A DNA stretch of 64,000 nucleotides from Lanius collurio (taxonomy: Eukaryota > Chordata > Aves > Passeriformes > Laniidae). The stretch lies in the NCBI GenBank assembly GCA_020086605.1, contig JACBWW010000004.1:7396750-7460749 (forward strand). The letters run 5' to 3'. Each line of letters begins with the position of its first letter. The stretch's first letter is position 1. Below are positions 1 to 14,289 of this stretch, piece by piece. The notes beneath the pieces are model-generated. The model saw only the letters and a list, made by a program, of their open reading frames with translations, did no database searches and had not been told where the DNA came from. Both the position numbers and the translations under genes were made by a program.

Positions 1-3000
1 CTGGTTTAGGGAAACTGGTGACTGACACATTTCAACAGTCTTGTTGTGGTACTCCATCTCTAACCTCTGTAAGCCAGCAGCCATTCTATAATTCTATAAC
101 TACTGCCCTCACTTTGGAGGGTAACTGCTTTTGTCTGGGTATTCCTGGTATGTCTTGCTGTTTGGATACTGTCATTAAGATATATATATATTTAGATGTA
201 TCTATGATCTTGCAACTGGACAATCTTCTCTTTGGAAACTACCTTTTTCAAATGAAGTGGATCTTAGCAGGAAGCTGAGCTGTGTGTGGATGAATTTCTT
301 TGTTTCAGGAACTTTGTGTGCTGGAATAGTATTTTTAGACTTGCAGAAGGTAGTAAGGGTTGGCTGGTGAAGAGGGAAATGGCTGGTTACTTTGGATGAC
401 CACTTAAAATGTTTAATCTTCCCATTTGCTAACCAGAGTTGCATCAATAGCATATTAATATATTAACTCTCCTTAAAAGAGAGAAACATCCATTCCCTCT
501 GGAGTATGCTGCACCTGATTCTGTCAGTCAGGAGCAAGTGAAATGGATGTTGTCAGACCAATTTGAGAAGCTCTGTGTGCTGATGCGGTGAGTACGCTGA
601 TAGAACTGTAAAACTTAGAGTTGCAGAAAATGACTGTTGGGTTTTCGTGTGGTTGTCAGATTCAGATTGTATCTGTTCTCTGCCCCTATTTCCAAAAGTC
701 AGCATTCAAGCAGTTATTTGTTCCCAGCTGATACTTGGGAACAATGAGCTCTATAAGGGCTCATGAAATAACAATTTTTGCATTTGTCAGTGCCCTGTTA
801 GAAAACAGAATTCCTTTTTATAAGACAATGACAGATAATATTATGATTTTCTTCTGTCACTGTAGGATACCTGGCTTCTACAACCTGTTTCTCTGACTTA
901 CCAAGTTTTTGATTCCATGCCTGAATATAAAAACTGGCCTGTTGCACTTTGAGTTTGGGCATTTAGAAGAAAAAAAAATGGATAGACTAATACGAAAATT
1001 GCTTGCCCTGTTCTGTGATGTCTAAGCTTTGGTCTCTAAGTGTTTTGAAGGTACAGTGTATAGATTCATATAAAAATATGAACAGACAAAAACTTTGCAA
1101 ACTCTAGTAAACAGTGATTGTAGTCTTAAAGGCATAGTTTATGCCTAGTTTGATAGTGGGAAGTCAGTGTAATGATGCCGATTTTATTTGTTGTGCTGTG
1201 GTTTTACTGTAGCACTTCAAGACAGCAAAATTCTGTGCAACTTTGAGGAATATTTTACTGTCTCTAAGGATAAAGTTGTATATTTTCCAGAAAACTCTCA
1301 AATGGCAGATCAGGTTAATAACAAAAAGCTGGTTTGAGCACATTTCTTCAGACTTCTGTCCTGACAGTATATGACATGTTGGCCTGAGGCCTAGGACACG
1401 AGTGGTCTAGTTTTGGAAAGTACTCCTGCTCCCAGAATGCATTTTTCTCTGGTGGATAGAGATTTACCAGTATGATCTGCAGCAAGATATCAGGAGTAGC
1501 TTTGCTACAATAGCCATGGTGTTTGTGTTCAGTCCTCTCAGGAAGAATTACTTGGTCTGAGTGGAAGTCATCTCTGTCTACCTACAAATTTGTCAGACTA
1601 GTAGATAATGGTTCTATTTGTGGTAGCAGGAAACTCAGCTACAAGAGCTGGGAATCATAATAACACTCACAGCCAGTCTTTTCTGGAGTCCTGCTGCTGC
1701 TTCTTCCCTCGTTTGAGATTATATTCAGTAGGAACAAATTTTCTTTTTGGGCTGATGTATATAAGCTTCATCTTGTAAGTGTTGCAGGTGTGACTTGTTG
1801 GTTAATGCAAAGTCCAGTTCATGGTCCTTTATGGCCAAAAGAGACCTGCCAGTGTTTCTGGTGAGGGACATGGGGCTCTCACTGTGGCAGCAGCCCCTGA
1901 GGCTGCTGCTTGAACTGGATTCTTGCTGCAGCATAGGAAGCCATGCAGGTCTTGGATGAGATGGAAGGTGTTGGGTCTCCAGAGGCCTGGGACTTTCACA
2001 AGTCCAGGCTGCTGAAATCTGCGCAAGTGGATTATTTTTGCTGGCTGTGCAGGATTGAGATAAGCCCAGGAAACTCGGAATGAAGGCACTTAGAAATAAG
2101 AACATTGAAATCTCAGTGTGGTGGGGTCAGAGGTGAGACAAGCTGAGGCTTCCTAGTGTTTCATAGGGAGCCTACAGAAATCTTTGCTGCTCTTTATCTG
2201 AATGTTTGGAAATACTGCTTGTAGGGTCTGGCCAGCTCTACTCTGTGATTCAGTGCATGGCTGGGGGTCAAAGGGAGAGCTTGGTGGCACGACTAGGGGT
2301 GTGCACCAAATTAAGACAGGGCAGGAAAACAGATTCTCAGCAGGCGTGTTAACAGTTTATTAGTAAACTACAGACAGTTACCCTGTGAAAACATGCTGGT
2401 CTATCTTTCTGCCTTAATACGGAGAGGAGAGCTTTGTTCAGAATGTTATATGGCCTTCCTAGATGTTTTGGAGCTGGAGTGGGCAATGTGCTTACTCTGT
2501 AATGTGTGTACTAATATAAATGTTTAAAATATTTCTGCTTTGGTCTGTGTTGTTACCTACAAGCATACCAAAAAAAAAAAGTGCTGCCTAACAGTTCTCC
2601 CATCATTCTTCTGAATTGTGAGGATTAAAATTCTGAGAAGCTGATGGCAGTTTCAGTACTTTATGGTCTGTATACATTTTGTTTATTACTTTATCAAACA
2701 TCTGAAAGCTCAGGGATGAAGCCAAGTAACACTTAATACTGCTGTGTCTTTTTTGTTCCTTGGAGCCCAGTAAATGTGTATGTTAAAAGCTTCTTTATTT
2801 CAAACCACTGAAGTGTTTGAGTAAACATGGAGGAGACTGTAAGGTCTCAAGTTGCCAACTATGAATGCCAGATATGAAGGGGCTTGAAAGAATATACTGC
2901 TTCATTTTCAAGGTCTAGAATAAAAGATCAGAAAACTGCCAGTTTTTCACCTGAAATTTCTAGACACCTTCTAAAGTAATCACCATTTTAATCACTAGCT

Positions 3001-6000
3001 AGGGAGTGGGCTTAAGACAAGTGGGTTTGGAAGACTTTCTGACAGTTGTTAAGGCCTCAGTTACGTTACTTATCAGGCATTCATCACAGAAACTTCTTAA
3101 TTTTTTTCAATGTTCATAGCTCTTAAATGTTGTCAGAGGTTCCTTGCCCAACTGTCAAAATAGTATTCTTTTGGGATTTAGAAATGCAGAGTGCTTGGTC
3201 TGCCCCAGGTGGTTTCTGAGGACACTAAAATTGCAGTGAATTGAAATGTAATGGGGCTTGAGGGCTATGATCTCTTCTTTAAGGGTTTGCCAGCAAAAGA
3301 AGCAGCTCTGTAATAAATGTATTGGTAAAATGTTTCTTTTAAGCTGTTAAGAAGCGTCCCTAGAGTATTTCTTATCAATTGCATTGCTGTAAATCTGTGC
3401 ACTGCTACAATTTATAGGTTGGCAACCATTATACAACCTTGCTATGTAACAAAGCACCCAACTCTCCTCAAATTTCACATCGGTATATATGGAATGAATG
3501 ACAGTAATGCTCATTCATAATTTCCACAAATAACCAGTGATAGACTTTTATATATATGTTTACAATGAGTTGATGTCACACTGCACCTAGGGCAGGAAGG
3601 CAGGCAGGTGTACCCTCTGTGTGGGAAAAGAACAGCACGTTCTCATGGAGGTGCAGTGCTGCTCCAAACTTCTTGCCTCCATACAACCATGATTCTATTT
3701 CAACAGGAGCTGTCAGGTGTCCTTCAGAAGTGTACAAGGTGTGCAGTATAATTTAGCAGCAAGCCCATTAACTGGCATGACTATTCCACATCTTGGAAAG
3801 GTTAAGAAAAGGTACACAAAACCCAGTGGAATTCTCCAAACTTGTCTTTTCTTTGTTCACATTGGTTTGTGCTGTGGTTCCTGGCTGCAGCCTGGAAGCC
3901 CCTGGGCATTCCATAAATACTTCTGGACCATGTTTTGTTTGTTGTGGCCTGATAGTGATCCTAAGCTCTCCTGGTCAGGGTGAAGTGCCACCACTACCAC
4001 CTCTGACTACATCTTTAAGGAATTCATCTGCTGCAGAAGCTTAATGGTACAGCTGTGCTTCATACTCTTAGCTAGAAAAAAATACAGCAACACTTAAAAA
4101 CTGCTTAGATTCCCTTCTTTAAGGACAGGGTATTCCAGGAAGCAACATGAAACTAGCTGCATTCAGATATTTATAATTTCAAGCACAATTTAATTGTGCA
4201 CACTGGGTAGTGTCAATTCAGTGTCCAAATATAGGCACTTAAGTTGTTTTTTGTTTCCAGCAGTGGTATTGAAACACTCAGCCAATTTAGGTTGGTACAA
4301 GACATGAATGTATAATGAAGCTTTTTGAGGGCAAGAATTGTGCGTGTTGCCACATAGCCTAGAACAAGTCTTAAAGCTTGTAGAAACTTGTTTTCTGCAT
4401 TGGATATCATCTTTCCTTCCTCCTTTTCATTTTGCAAGAGATTTTTTGTAACTTTGTGTACATATTGCAAGGACTCTGCGGATGGTAAGCTCTTTTCAGT
4501 GAAAGGTATGTCATGTATCTGATAAATGGTTACATCTGCTTCACCTGGCTGCTTGGAGGAGTAACTTCAACATGTGAATTAGTTGCTTTGGAAGGGCCCA
4601 AGGCCTGTGGCCATGCCTTTATAGGATATGCTGCCTATGCTGAGACTGAACCTGTGGTTTGTCCGTGTGATAGCCCTACATAATTATCTAATTGGAAGGC
4701 AGCAGTGTAGGAGGCAGTAGTAAATCATATTGGAATTGCAGTATGTGTGGAAAGCAGAGAGTAGGCAAAGGTGTTATGGCAAAAACTAAGCTGAACTCAG
4801 AGGAGAATTTTTCAGTGCATAGCAATAATTGTGGGCCCAATTGCTACTAGGTTGCTTGAGCGTTCCACTTATGTGGAATTATTGTTGCAATTAAACAGTA
4901 GTCCTTGGCATTAAATGTCCTCATCTTTAAATCTCTTCCTTAGAGACAATTCAGTTAATTGGAATATATGTTATTGCCTAGTTATATGTTACTTATGCTA
5001 TTGAGTATAATGCAATTAAAAAGAACTTAAAAAAAATCTACACAATGATACCCAAGAAATATTTTTTGCTATTCAGCCAGGCTTTGTTCCTTCTGCTCTA
5101 GCTGTTACGTGAAGCAGCTCACAGTAAATATATAGTGATATATATCAATATGCATCAATCTTTTATGTGCATTCTACAGAATTTGAAAAAAAAAATGTAC
5201 ACACACACTTTTTTTTTTTCCCAGTAGCACAAATGGAGGAGCGGGCTACATTTTTATTAGTAGTCCTTTCCCCCTTTTAAAGAGGTGCTACCTCTTTTTT
5301 GGTGGTTAAAATTACTTAGTGACCAAGACACAACTGTGTGAAATGTACATGTTGGGTTAAAAAACAACTCCCATGGAAGTATATGCTTGATAGCATCATC
5401 CTAAAGTCCTAATTGCATGCAAGACCTTGCCAAAACCTCAAAGCACATGAGCTGCCTTGAACATAGACAGAACTTCTGCTCTTAGCTGGAGTATTATTGA
5501 GTGTTACAATGTTCTGTTGCACTTCTGTTAACATAGTGTTGCTTAATTTTAACTCATGCCTTCATAGCCATCAGCAGTGACTAATTTTTTTACTTCTGTT
5601 ACTTAGTCTGACTAAGCAAAATACAGGTGATGGAAGGTCCTAGTTTTTGATCTCATTAGTCATCACTGATGTTGAAATTTCCATGAAGACACTTGGTAAA
5701 TGTGCCAGCATGAGCAAGGAGTTGCTGTCTGAAATGATATATGCTGAAGTGATTTTGAGCCTTGTTGGCACATTGCAATGGCAAGTAGAACAGGTTGTGT
5801 TAAGCCATCACAGGACCTATTTTTGAAATTTGTGGAATATTTAGATCTTTACAAAGCTGTTTAAATACACCAAAGGTAGCACATAATTACTAGTTCTTGT
5901 CTTAGCATATGAACACTTTTACTTAAGCATTGTATGGTATGTATGTGCACAGGATTACAGGTAAAATCAGAGTAACTTTTTAACTGTAAGTCTTGTGTAA

Positions 6001-9000
6001 CTATGACATACTGGCTAATAGATATTTTGGGCCATATTAACATTTCTGTATTTATGGTTTTACCATTTGGGAAGTTTTCTTATGTGAGCACTGGGAGGGC
6101 AGATCTTGATGACAACTAATCTTACTTGCTTTGTAAGTTTCTTCTATATGTTGAGGGTGTTTCTTCTGGGATTACACTGTTGTAGCAAACAGCTATTCCA
6201 GGATAAAACATATAAGTAGTGTTCTCACAGACAGTCAAAATGTATTTTACATCTGGATTTGTTGAAGCACTTGTCAATCATGTGACTGTCTTATGCTTTA
6301 GTAAACAGCCCAGATGTAGAATTAAATAAAATATGGTCTAGCTGAGAAACAGATGCTTTGCAAGAGCTGTATTTTTCTGAATAAGTACAAAAGCAAAAAT
6401 GTTATCTGACAATATATTTTTTTTATTTACTTAGATGATGTTAACTGTTTTTAAAGCAATGCCATGCATATACTGTAATTGTACTCAAACCCATCCTGTA
6501 GGAAGAGAAAGTATTCATTTGGAAGCATTAAGAATATAGACATACATTTCTAATGATTTTTTTGCCAGTAAATTGTTTTCATTAGTGAAGGCTAGAGAGA
6601 CATTTTCTGTATCAGTCTTTATTTTTTTCCCCCCTTGGGGGAAACGTTTATTCATAGTCAATTATATTTATTTAGATGATTTCACAGTGATTTTCATATG
6701 GTACTGTGTCTGCTTTAAAGAACAACAAAGCTTACAACCTCTGGTGTGGTAGATTCCTTGAAGAAAATAGATGCTTGCGAGAAGCAAGTATCTGAGAGAG
6801 GGGAGACAGAGGTAAATGGTACCTACCTCCTGAAGGGAATAAAATCCATTGGCTAAGTGATTGTGAAAGATGAGAAAAGGTATGGGAATGAATTAACTGA
6901 ATCAAAAGACATGAGACTTTCAAAGACTTTTTCGCAGAAAGACTGTTCTTGTTACGAAGTGATGGTGACAACCAATTTAAATTTCTTTACCTGAGAGAGG
7001 AAATATTTGGAATCCTATTGCAAATAGATCATGTGGTTAAAACAGGGCTTTGAAAAGAAAATAAAACAGTTTGTGTTTGAAGCAGGTGAGGCTGCCCTGG
7101 GTAATTTCACAGGCCTCCTGAAGAAGGAAAGCTTGCTACACTGCAGCTTGGGCCACAAGAAGCAGCATGAACATATTGGAGAAAATCCCTCTGTCCTGCT
7201 TTTCCTGTAGGTCTCTAAGTAGCATGCTGTTGGTTGCTGTCACTGTTACTTTTCCTCTGGTAAATGACAGGCTGAGGAGAGAAGAGAATTAAAGACTATA
7301 GTAAGGGTGAAAACTGTAGGCTTTGCAAAGAAACAGAGCAGAGCAACTTCTCACTGTTTGTCCAGGAGATGGTGGATGCTGTTCAGTGCAGTTCTTTATA
7401 GATGGGAAGATAGGAGGGAATGTAGTAAGTGTTTTTTAATCAAGAAGATTGTGGAGGAAGACCTGTGACTTTGTGGGGTCTTGAATCCAGGAAGCAGACA
7501 CTAGAAAAGGAGAGGGCAATGGTAAGCAGAACCTCATGAGATGGAACTGGAAAAAACCTGCAGTGTGTAACCAATATATATGTGTTCCAGGATCTCCCTC
7601 TTCCTGCAGAACATGTGTATCTGGAGCTGTGGGTTCCTGCTGGGCATGGTTTTCTTGACTTGATGTTCAAATGAAAAGCCTAAACATGGTGGCCTATATT
7701 TTATATAGAAGAGAGTATACAGATTAACTAGCAAGAAGGGGCTGCATTTGAAGGGTGCAGGTTGTTCTGGGAGAGCAGAAGATCCTAAGGCACTTCGTGT
7801 TAGTTGTGCTGTGCACTGGATTCATTCTGAGTACAGCGTCTTGCCACAAGGAGCATGTGTATCAAAGCTAGTTCTTCAGGGAAATTGTGTGGGTTATGGC
7901 TAGAGGAGACATAAATTCACATTGTATTTTAAGTGGAATGCAATCATAAGTGGAAAAAATATGGGCTTTTCTATTATTAAACTTATTAGTGCTTTCTTTA
8001 GGTCATTTTTGTCAACATTGTCATCAGTGTTACAGAAATACTTCAAATCATGTTTAAAAAAAAAGGCTGACTTGTTATTATTCCTCTATATAATCACAGA
8101 AGGTCCAACTTCCAAAAGAGCTTGCAACTTAAACAGAAGAACAGACACATGCTGGAGAAAGAAAATACACAAAGACAGTGAACTGCAATGACATATGTGT
8201 TTAGAACAGCTTTTGGGACAAGTTTGTAGAGGAAGTGGAAGAAAAAAGAAAAGGCAGTCATAGGAGAGGAGAATTAATAGCAAGAAGAGAAGGGGTGGAG
8301 TACATCAAAGGTGAAAGAGTTGGGGGAAAGGGATTGAATCAGTAACTAATTAGTCATTTATTTAGTGGGAACATTTAGATTAATACCTTAGGAGTGATGA
8401 GAATGTTAATGTGGTTTCCAAGTGACATGATGTAGGTGGTTTACACAAGAAAACATAGCATTCATTGTAAATGTATAAGCTGAATTTTTCTTAAAGATCA
8501 CAGATCTCTTCCTCCACCCACACTGTTCTTACACTTCTTGATTTCTTCTATTTGCTATAAAATGTATTTATCTTTTTAGCCACAGTCATAAGATTCAAGT
8601 TTAGGTGAAAAAACTGAACTTGATCAGGGGAAGCAAAAGATCACATTCTGCGTAAAAACTGGTCATACCAAGTGTAAAATTGTGTTCTCCTACATACAGA
8701 TTGGAGAACTCCTGTCAGTTGCCTATAAGCATTAAGCTTGTCCTTTAAGACCCTGGCTTCTTAACATATGTTGATATAAGAGATGATACACTTCCCTCTC
8801 TGAAGCAGAGGGGAAAAGGACTTAGGCTAGGCAATCAAACTAGAAAAAGAAATTGCAAGCCTCATTTGTGTGCATCCCACTCATCTGTCCTCCCTTTTGA
8901 TGCAGCCAAGGAACATATCCCAAAGCCACCTACTATAGTCACCTCTCCTTGCTCTTTGCATGGCTTGAGAATTCCCTTGTGTTCTCCTTGTCTGCCCTTG

Positions 9001-10750
9001 TTTACCCATATGTGTCCTTCTAATACAGATTCTAGATCTGCACCCCTCTGCCATCTGTGCCCATATGTGCCAAGTAGATGCATGGAGTGGTAACTATTAT
9101 GTAATAATGAGAACATAATATAATTAGCATCTACAAGGATCTGAATTAAAGAAGGTACAATGTTAAGATCCTGCGCTGAAATGTACTGAGTCCTTGAAGC
9201 AAAGTTAAACTTGGAGAGGTAACTCTTGCTATGGGAATTCTTAACTTGGCTGGTATTATGAAAGCCTGATAAATTTTTGGGTAGCTGATTTACTACTCTG
9301 TAAAGTGAAGTAATAGCTGAAGCAAATAAGGCTTGTCAGTTCTCACTGCAGCTCAGTTCATCTTGCTTCACCCATCAATTTATTGGATGTTAACTTTGGT
9401 GGAGTGGGAGTACTCTCACAGAGCCTGACCTGCTTGCTAGGGGAAAAGCTGTGTTGAGAACAGGTCACCTGCTTGGCCTGTTGGTTAGTTAGTGGCCATG
9501 TGTGCTGGTGATTTTGCCCAACATGCACAGTAATATTGAAACCTGCAAAAGAAGATGCTGCCTGGCTCATGTCAGGAGGGAACAGAAAGCAACATGGAGT
9601 CCTGAAAGAGATGAGGAAGGTGACAGAGCACTGCAGGAGTTTTGAGGCTACTGGAAAAGAAAGTGAGATAGATATTCATCCAGAAGAAATCAGAGTCCGT
9701 GTAATCTGCATCATGTAGGATAATTTTTTAAAACCAGCACAGTTAAAAATTAACACAGTGTTTACTTAGCCCAATGATCGTATTCACAATTTTGTAACAA
9801 AGGCTGCAAACTTGTATTTTTACCCAGTCAGAGAGAAGGAGAGGTAGGTGTCTTTACAGTGCTTAAGGATAGATTTAAAATTTTTTTTGCTGTCAAACCT
9901 GACTGCAGCTCTGTGTAGCACTGCAGTGAACTTCTTGGTTGTCATGTGAATGTGAAAAGCTGGGGGGTTTGTTAATGATTAAATTGATTTTTTTGCTGAC
10001 CTATTATTTGGCAAGATCTATATTTTATCATGCAAGCTTGGCACTGCTTCCATAAGGAAATGTGGTCCTGTGATGAAGTCAAGTTCTCTAATTCCATAAA
10101 TATTAGGTTTCTTAAATAAAATGCTAATGGTATCATGGGTTTTTTTTAATAAAACAACAAAAATGCATTCAATTGTTGGCAGTTCTTTAGTACTTCTGGG
10201 GTTTTGTGCAGACTTCTCATAGCTACCTTCTAAAACTGTGAACATGCTCACTTTTTAAAGATGTAAGTAAAGAGGAGGCATATTTTAGAGCTCATTAAAG
10301 TATTATTTTTGTGTGTGATGTGAAAACCAGTTCAAAGTCTGACCCCACACAACTGCTCTTTGATAGCAGTATTAGAGAGGGGAGATGGATCATTTACACC
10401 CCTCACTGCCAGTTTTGGCATGATTCTTTTTGTCAAGCCAGCTGATACACTATATTTGGAAATGTGGCTGTGTTCTGTATTACTAAGGTTATTCATCTTT
10501 GCTGTCAGTGTACTCGCTCTTTGGAGAATGCTTTCAGGAATTTTCAACAGTGCTCATTTGAAAGAAAACATGGCATAGTACTTAAAAGCTATTCACCATA
10601 ATACAGCCAGAAAACCAAACGCAAAAAAAACCCACCCTGAATTGCTTTTCCACTGAAATGTGTGCTGCTTCTTCAGATGTTCATAAAGTTTGTGGTTCAT
10701 CTGAAGGATTTTTTGTTTTGTTTCTCTCCACTTAGTGTAGCTATATTTTA

Positions 10751-10785
10751 TATGTATATATATACACACACACACATATACATAT
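10751..10785. repeat. TA/CA dinucleotide microsatellite
   Basis: An alternating purine-pyrimidine run: a TA stretch passes into about six CA units and back to TA. It is probably length-polymorphic. Nothing suggests a function. Confidence 0.9.
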
Positions 10786-13700
10786 TTTTATGTATATTTA
10801 TTTCTGCTCCTGTTGTCATGCAGGTACTGGCAAACGCCCCTTTTTTTCATTGCTGTGTCAAAAAGAGGGTTCATTCTTTCTTTCTGAACAATAGTTTTAG
10901 TCACTTGCAAAAAACCCATACTTTTTGTCTGAAATTTTCTTTCAAATGGAAAGTATACTTTTTTTTCCTGATGTTAGTAATATTTCTTGGAATTCTGAGA
11001 TTTTTTTTGGAATTGAAATTTAACACTAAAATCTGCTTCATGAACTCAATTACAAAAGGCAGTTACACGAAGGAAACACACTTCCTCCACATTGGATCTC
11101 CTGCTGTCATTATAACTCATCATTTACTGGTTAAATACAGCAGAGCACTGCTCAACTAAACTGCCTTTTGTTCCAAATGTGAAATTAGATTGAGTTTTCT
11201 GTTAGATTTCAGAAGTTTTGAAAAAACTTTCATAAACTATTTTTATATTATATTTTTTATGGAATATAATGTGTGATTTTTTTTAATGGTGCATTGACTT
11301 CACTGTGCTGGTATTTGGAATACATTTTCTAGACAGCTATGCATAGCAGCAAATCCTTTCAAATTATGACTCTTACTAAACAATACAGCTGTCAGATGCA
11401 TTAGATTTTAAATAGTTATATCTGTTTCATGTAACTGAGCAGTGAATGAAGATAAGTATGTAGGAAGTAGAAACGTGGTTTTTTGATTGGGAATTGGATC
11501 AAAAAGTATGGTAGATGACTCCTTAAAAGGAAATACTTCCTTAACCAAATATCTCAAGATATCAGTCTGACGGTTTTCCTTTTTTTTTTGTGAGTGAGAG
11601 AGACTTGCTGATTTAATCATGCATGCAGAATATTTTCTCTGTAGAAATTGTGATGACTAAGAAGCAATAGTTAGACAGGATGCATGTATCAAAGGAGAGA
11701 GCAGAGATACTGAGAGAGTTTATTTCATATTCATATACTGGTGGCAGTGTACTGAAAAAATACATTTCTGATTATGGTGCCATCAATCTTAGAGTTGTGT
11801 TCAATGAACTTGTTTTTTTTCTATGGTATGTTTGCTGTGTGTTATTTGAACATTAGTGGTAGCTGAGACAGATCTTGTATTAGCCTTGAATTTCTTACTT
11901 TTGTAGACCAGATTTCAGCTAGATTTTTGGGTTTGACCTCTGAAACAATATTCACCTAGGATAGTAATACAAATGCAAAGCATTGTTCAAATTTTCCTTT
12001 TCATTGTATTTGGGAAGATGAAATTCAAATCCTCTGAAATCAGCTTTATCTTTAGACATAATTCTTGGCAATACTTTCATTGAAAAAATGGATTCTTGCT
12101 ACTAATGTGTTTCATAGAAGGAAAACTTCAAAAATTAGTGCTGTTTACCATATTTGAACAGCTTCATATATTGCTGTATTGTTGTTCTGAATTCGTGGTG
12201 GCACTTTTCATGTCTCCATGTATAATATGTGCGCAGGATGTTTTGTTTTTTTTTCTTATAAATTTACTGATGGATGTTTATATTTAAAGCGGTTTCTTCC
12301 TCTCAATACAACTTTTAAAAACAGTAATGGAAAGAAAAGCCTGCAGTATATTAGTAGTTGTGTATACAGAACATATGCTAAGATTATTTTTCCCCAGTTT
12401 ATTGTTTGATTAGCTTGCTTCATTCTTGGACATGAGAAACCAAAATCCTTCAAAATAATTTCATTTGTTCCATCTACATATCTTAATACTTATGAGCATC
12501 TTGATATAAACTATGGTTCCTAATTTATAACTTTTATCCTGAAATACACACTGTGTGAATGTTTTGATTTTCTGATGACTCTAAAGATGCAGGGAATTGG
12601 GGTTTGAGAGAATGTAGAAAACGTTTATATGAATCAACACAGAACTGCATTGTTCTTGCTCTTAAGATTTTTGGATTGCATCTCCAAACCTGCTGTTGGA
12701 TCCTTTGCAGACCCATATGACTTGATTTTTCTTAAGAGCAGAAGAGTCTAAAATAAATGTACCGGATGGCTGTGGGAGAGTGAAACACTCAAGTGAATAG
12801 GTGATGTGCAAATAAAGTCTTTGTGAAGGATGTACCATGAGAAAACTACTGAGGGATAAAGAAAAGCACAAACCAGAAGGAAAGACTGTATAATGGAAAG
12901 ACTATGGAAAGAAACTCTTAAGTTCATTTTTTGTTGGTATTGTTATTTTTTATCTTTGTCTCACACTGCATTATGGCAGGTTGACCTTTTATATTGATCC
13001 TATTTCCAATTTGGACTATTATAAATTCAACATGGATTTCATAATGAGCGTTCCTGCCTCTTTCATCTGAGCTGAAAAATATTAAGAAATCTCATATAGA
13101 ATGTAACTGTTTGTGGTAGAGCAATACCTTTCAAGAGGATGTCCAGTGTTCATTCACAAACATCAAGAGATGTGATCAGATGCGTTTCTCACACTGAATC
13201 TGTGGGATCTCTCCTTGCCAGCTGCACGTGTGAGCTTTTCATGGTAGAAACTGTATTGGGAAAGTAAATTATGCAACACAAAGGGTACTTACAAAATTAA
13301 GCAGCGCAGGTGTGTTGTTTGAGCCTCTGACATCTATCTGTCAGAGTGCTAAAATCAGGGGATGTGGATGTGCCCCAGGACTTCACAGTTTCTGGATACT
13401 CAGAGCTGGTCTTGTTCTTCCACTGTGTCTAATGTCAGGAGATGAAAGACTCGGTTTCTTTGCCTTCTCTTTGCAAAAAACCTTATAGTTTTGCCTTACC
13501 TTTTATTTCCCATTTTATAAGGTATTGTTTTTCCATCAGTTTTGAGATCCTTTAATTTTGAGTTAATAAGCTAGCAATGTTAACTTAGCTTGCTTCCTGA
13601 TCATTCAAAGTTACTGTTTAAAATAAACCTTGGGTTTGGTAGTTTCCTGTTCTTTCTAATCTTAATGGAAAAGGAAAGTAGCCAGATTATGTACCTTTCC

Positions 13701-14289
13701 CACTAGAATTTTCAGCTGCTGATACATTGCAGTGTTAATTTCATTTGCCAAAGAAGAAAACTTTTGGTAGTATATGAGAGGAAACATTTAATTTTGGGTC
13801 AACTAGCTACACTCACCAAGGATAAAATGATTCCTTTTATATATACAGAATGCTCAGAACACCTAGATCCCACAGTACTGCTTCTGTACAGTGATTTTTA
13901 GCATTTTATGGATTTTACTGTGCAGCGTGTTGTAATTTAAAGCTGCAATGGCTGTGATGATCTTGATGACTTAGGCAGATGTTTGAAATCTTTCAGATGT
14001 CCAGAGCTGTGGACATGACTGCCCCACTCCCCTCTCACTGCGAAACTGGACATAGAATCTTCTGTGCTGTACAGGAAGATATTATTTACTGTATAGACTA
14101 CTTATAGACATGGAAACTTCAGTTGCAATAACATGTGAAATTGTAGGAAAAAAAGTAGATCTGGAGATTGAGAGGCTCCATTTTCTGCTTTAGCTTCAAA
14201 GTTAAATCAGGTTGCTTAGGTCTTTGCCAAGTCAAATTTTTAAATTCTCCGAAGTTGCTTGGAGATGCTGTTAAATCTCCATCCTGTTC

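Noticed and set aside
84..101. 'ttctataattctata' as a CR1 tail
   Set aside because: The sequence before it does not follow the CR1 3' region. A short AT-rich match alone is not enough.
451..587. Open frame of about 46 codons ending in a strong donor (CG|GTGAGT at 588), resembling an internal exon
   Set aside because: The upstream acceptor (near 475-480) is poor, the peptide resembles no family I know, and SETD3 exon 1 is non-coding. A donor-like hexamer by chance in 17 kb is expected.
13955..14030. Box C/D snoRNA-like 'gtgatgatc' in intron 1
   Set aside because: No CTGA box D or terminal stem at a suitable distance.
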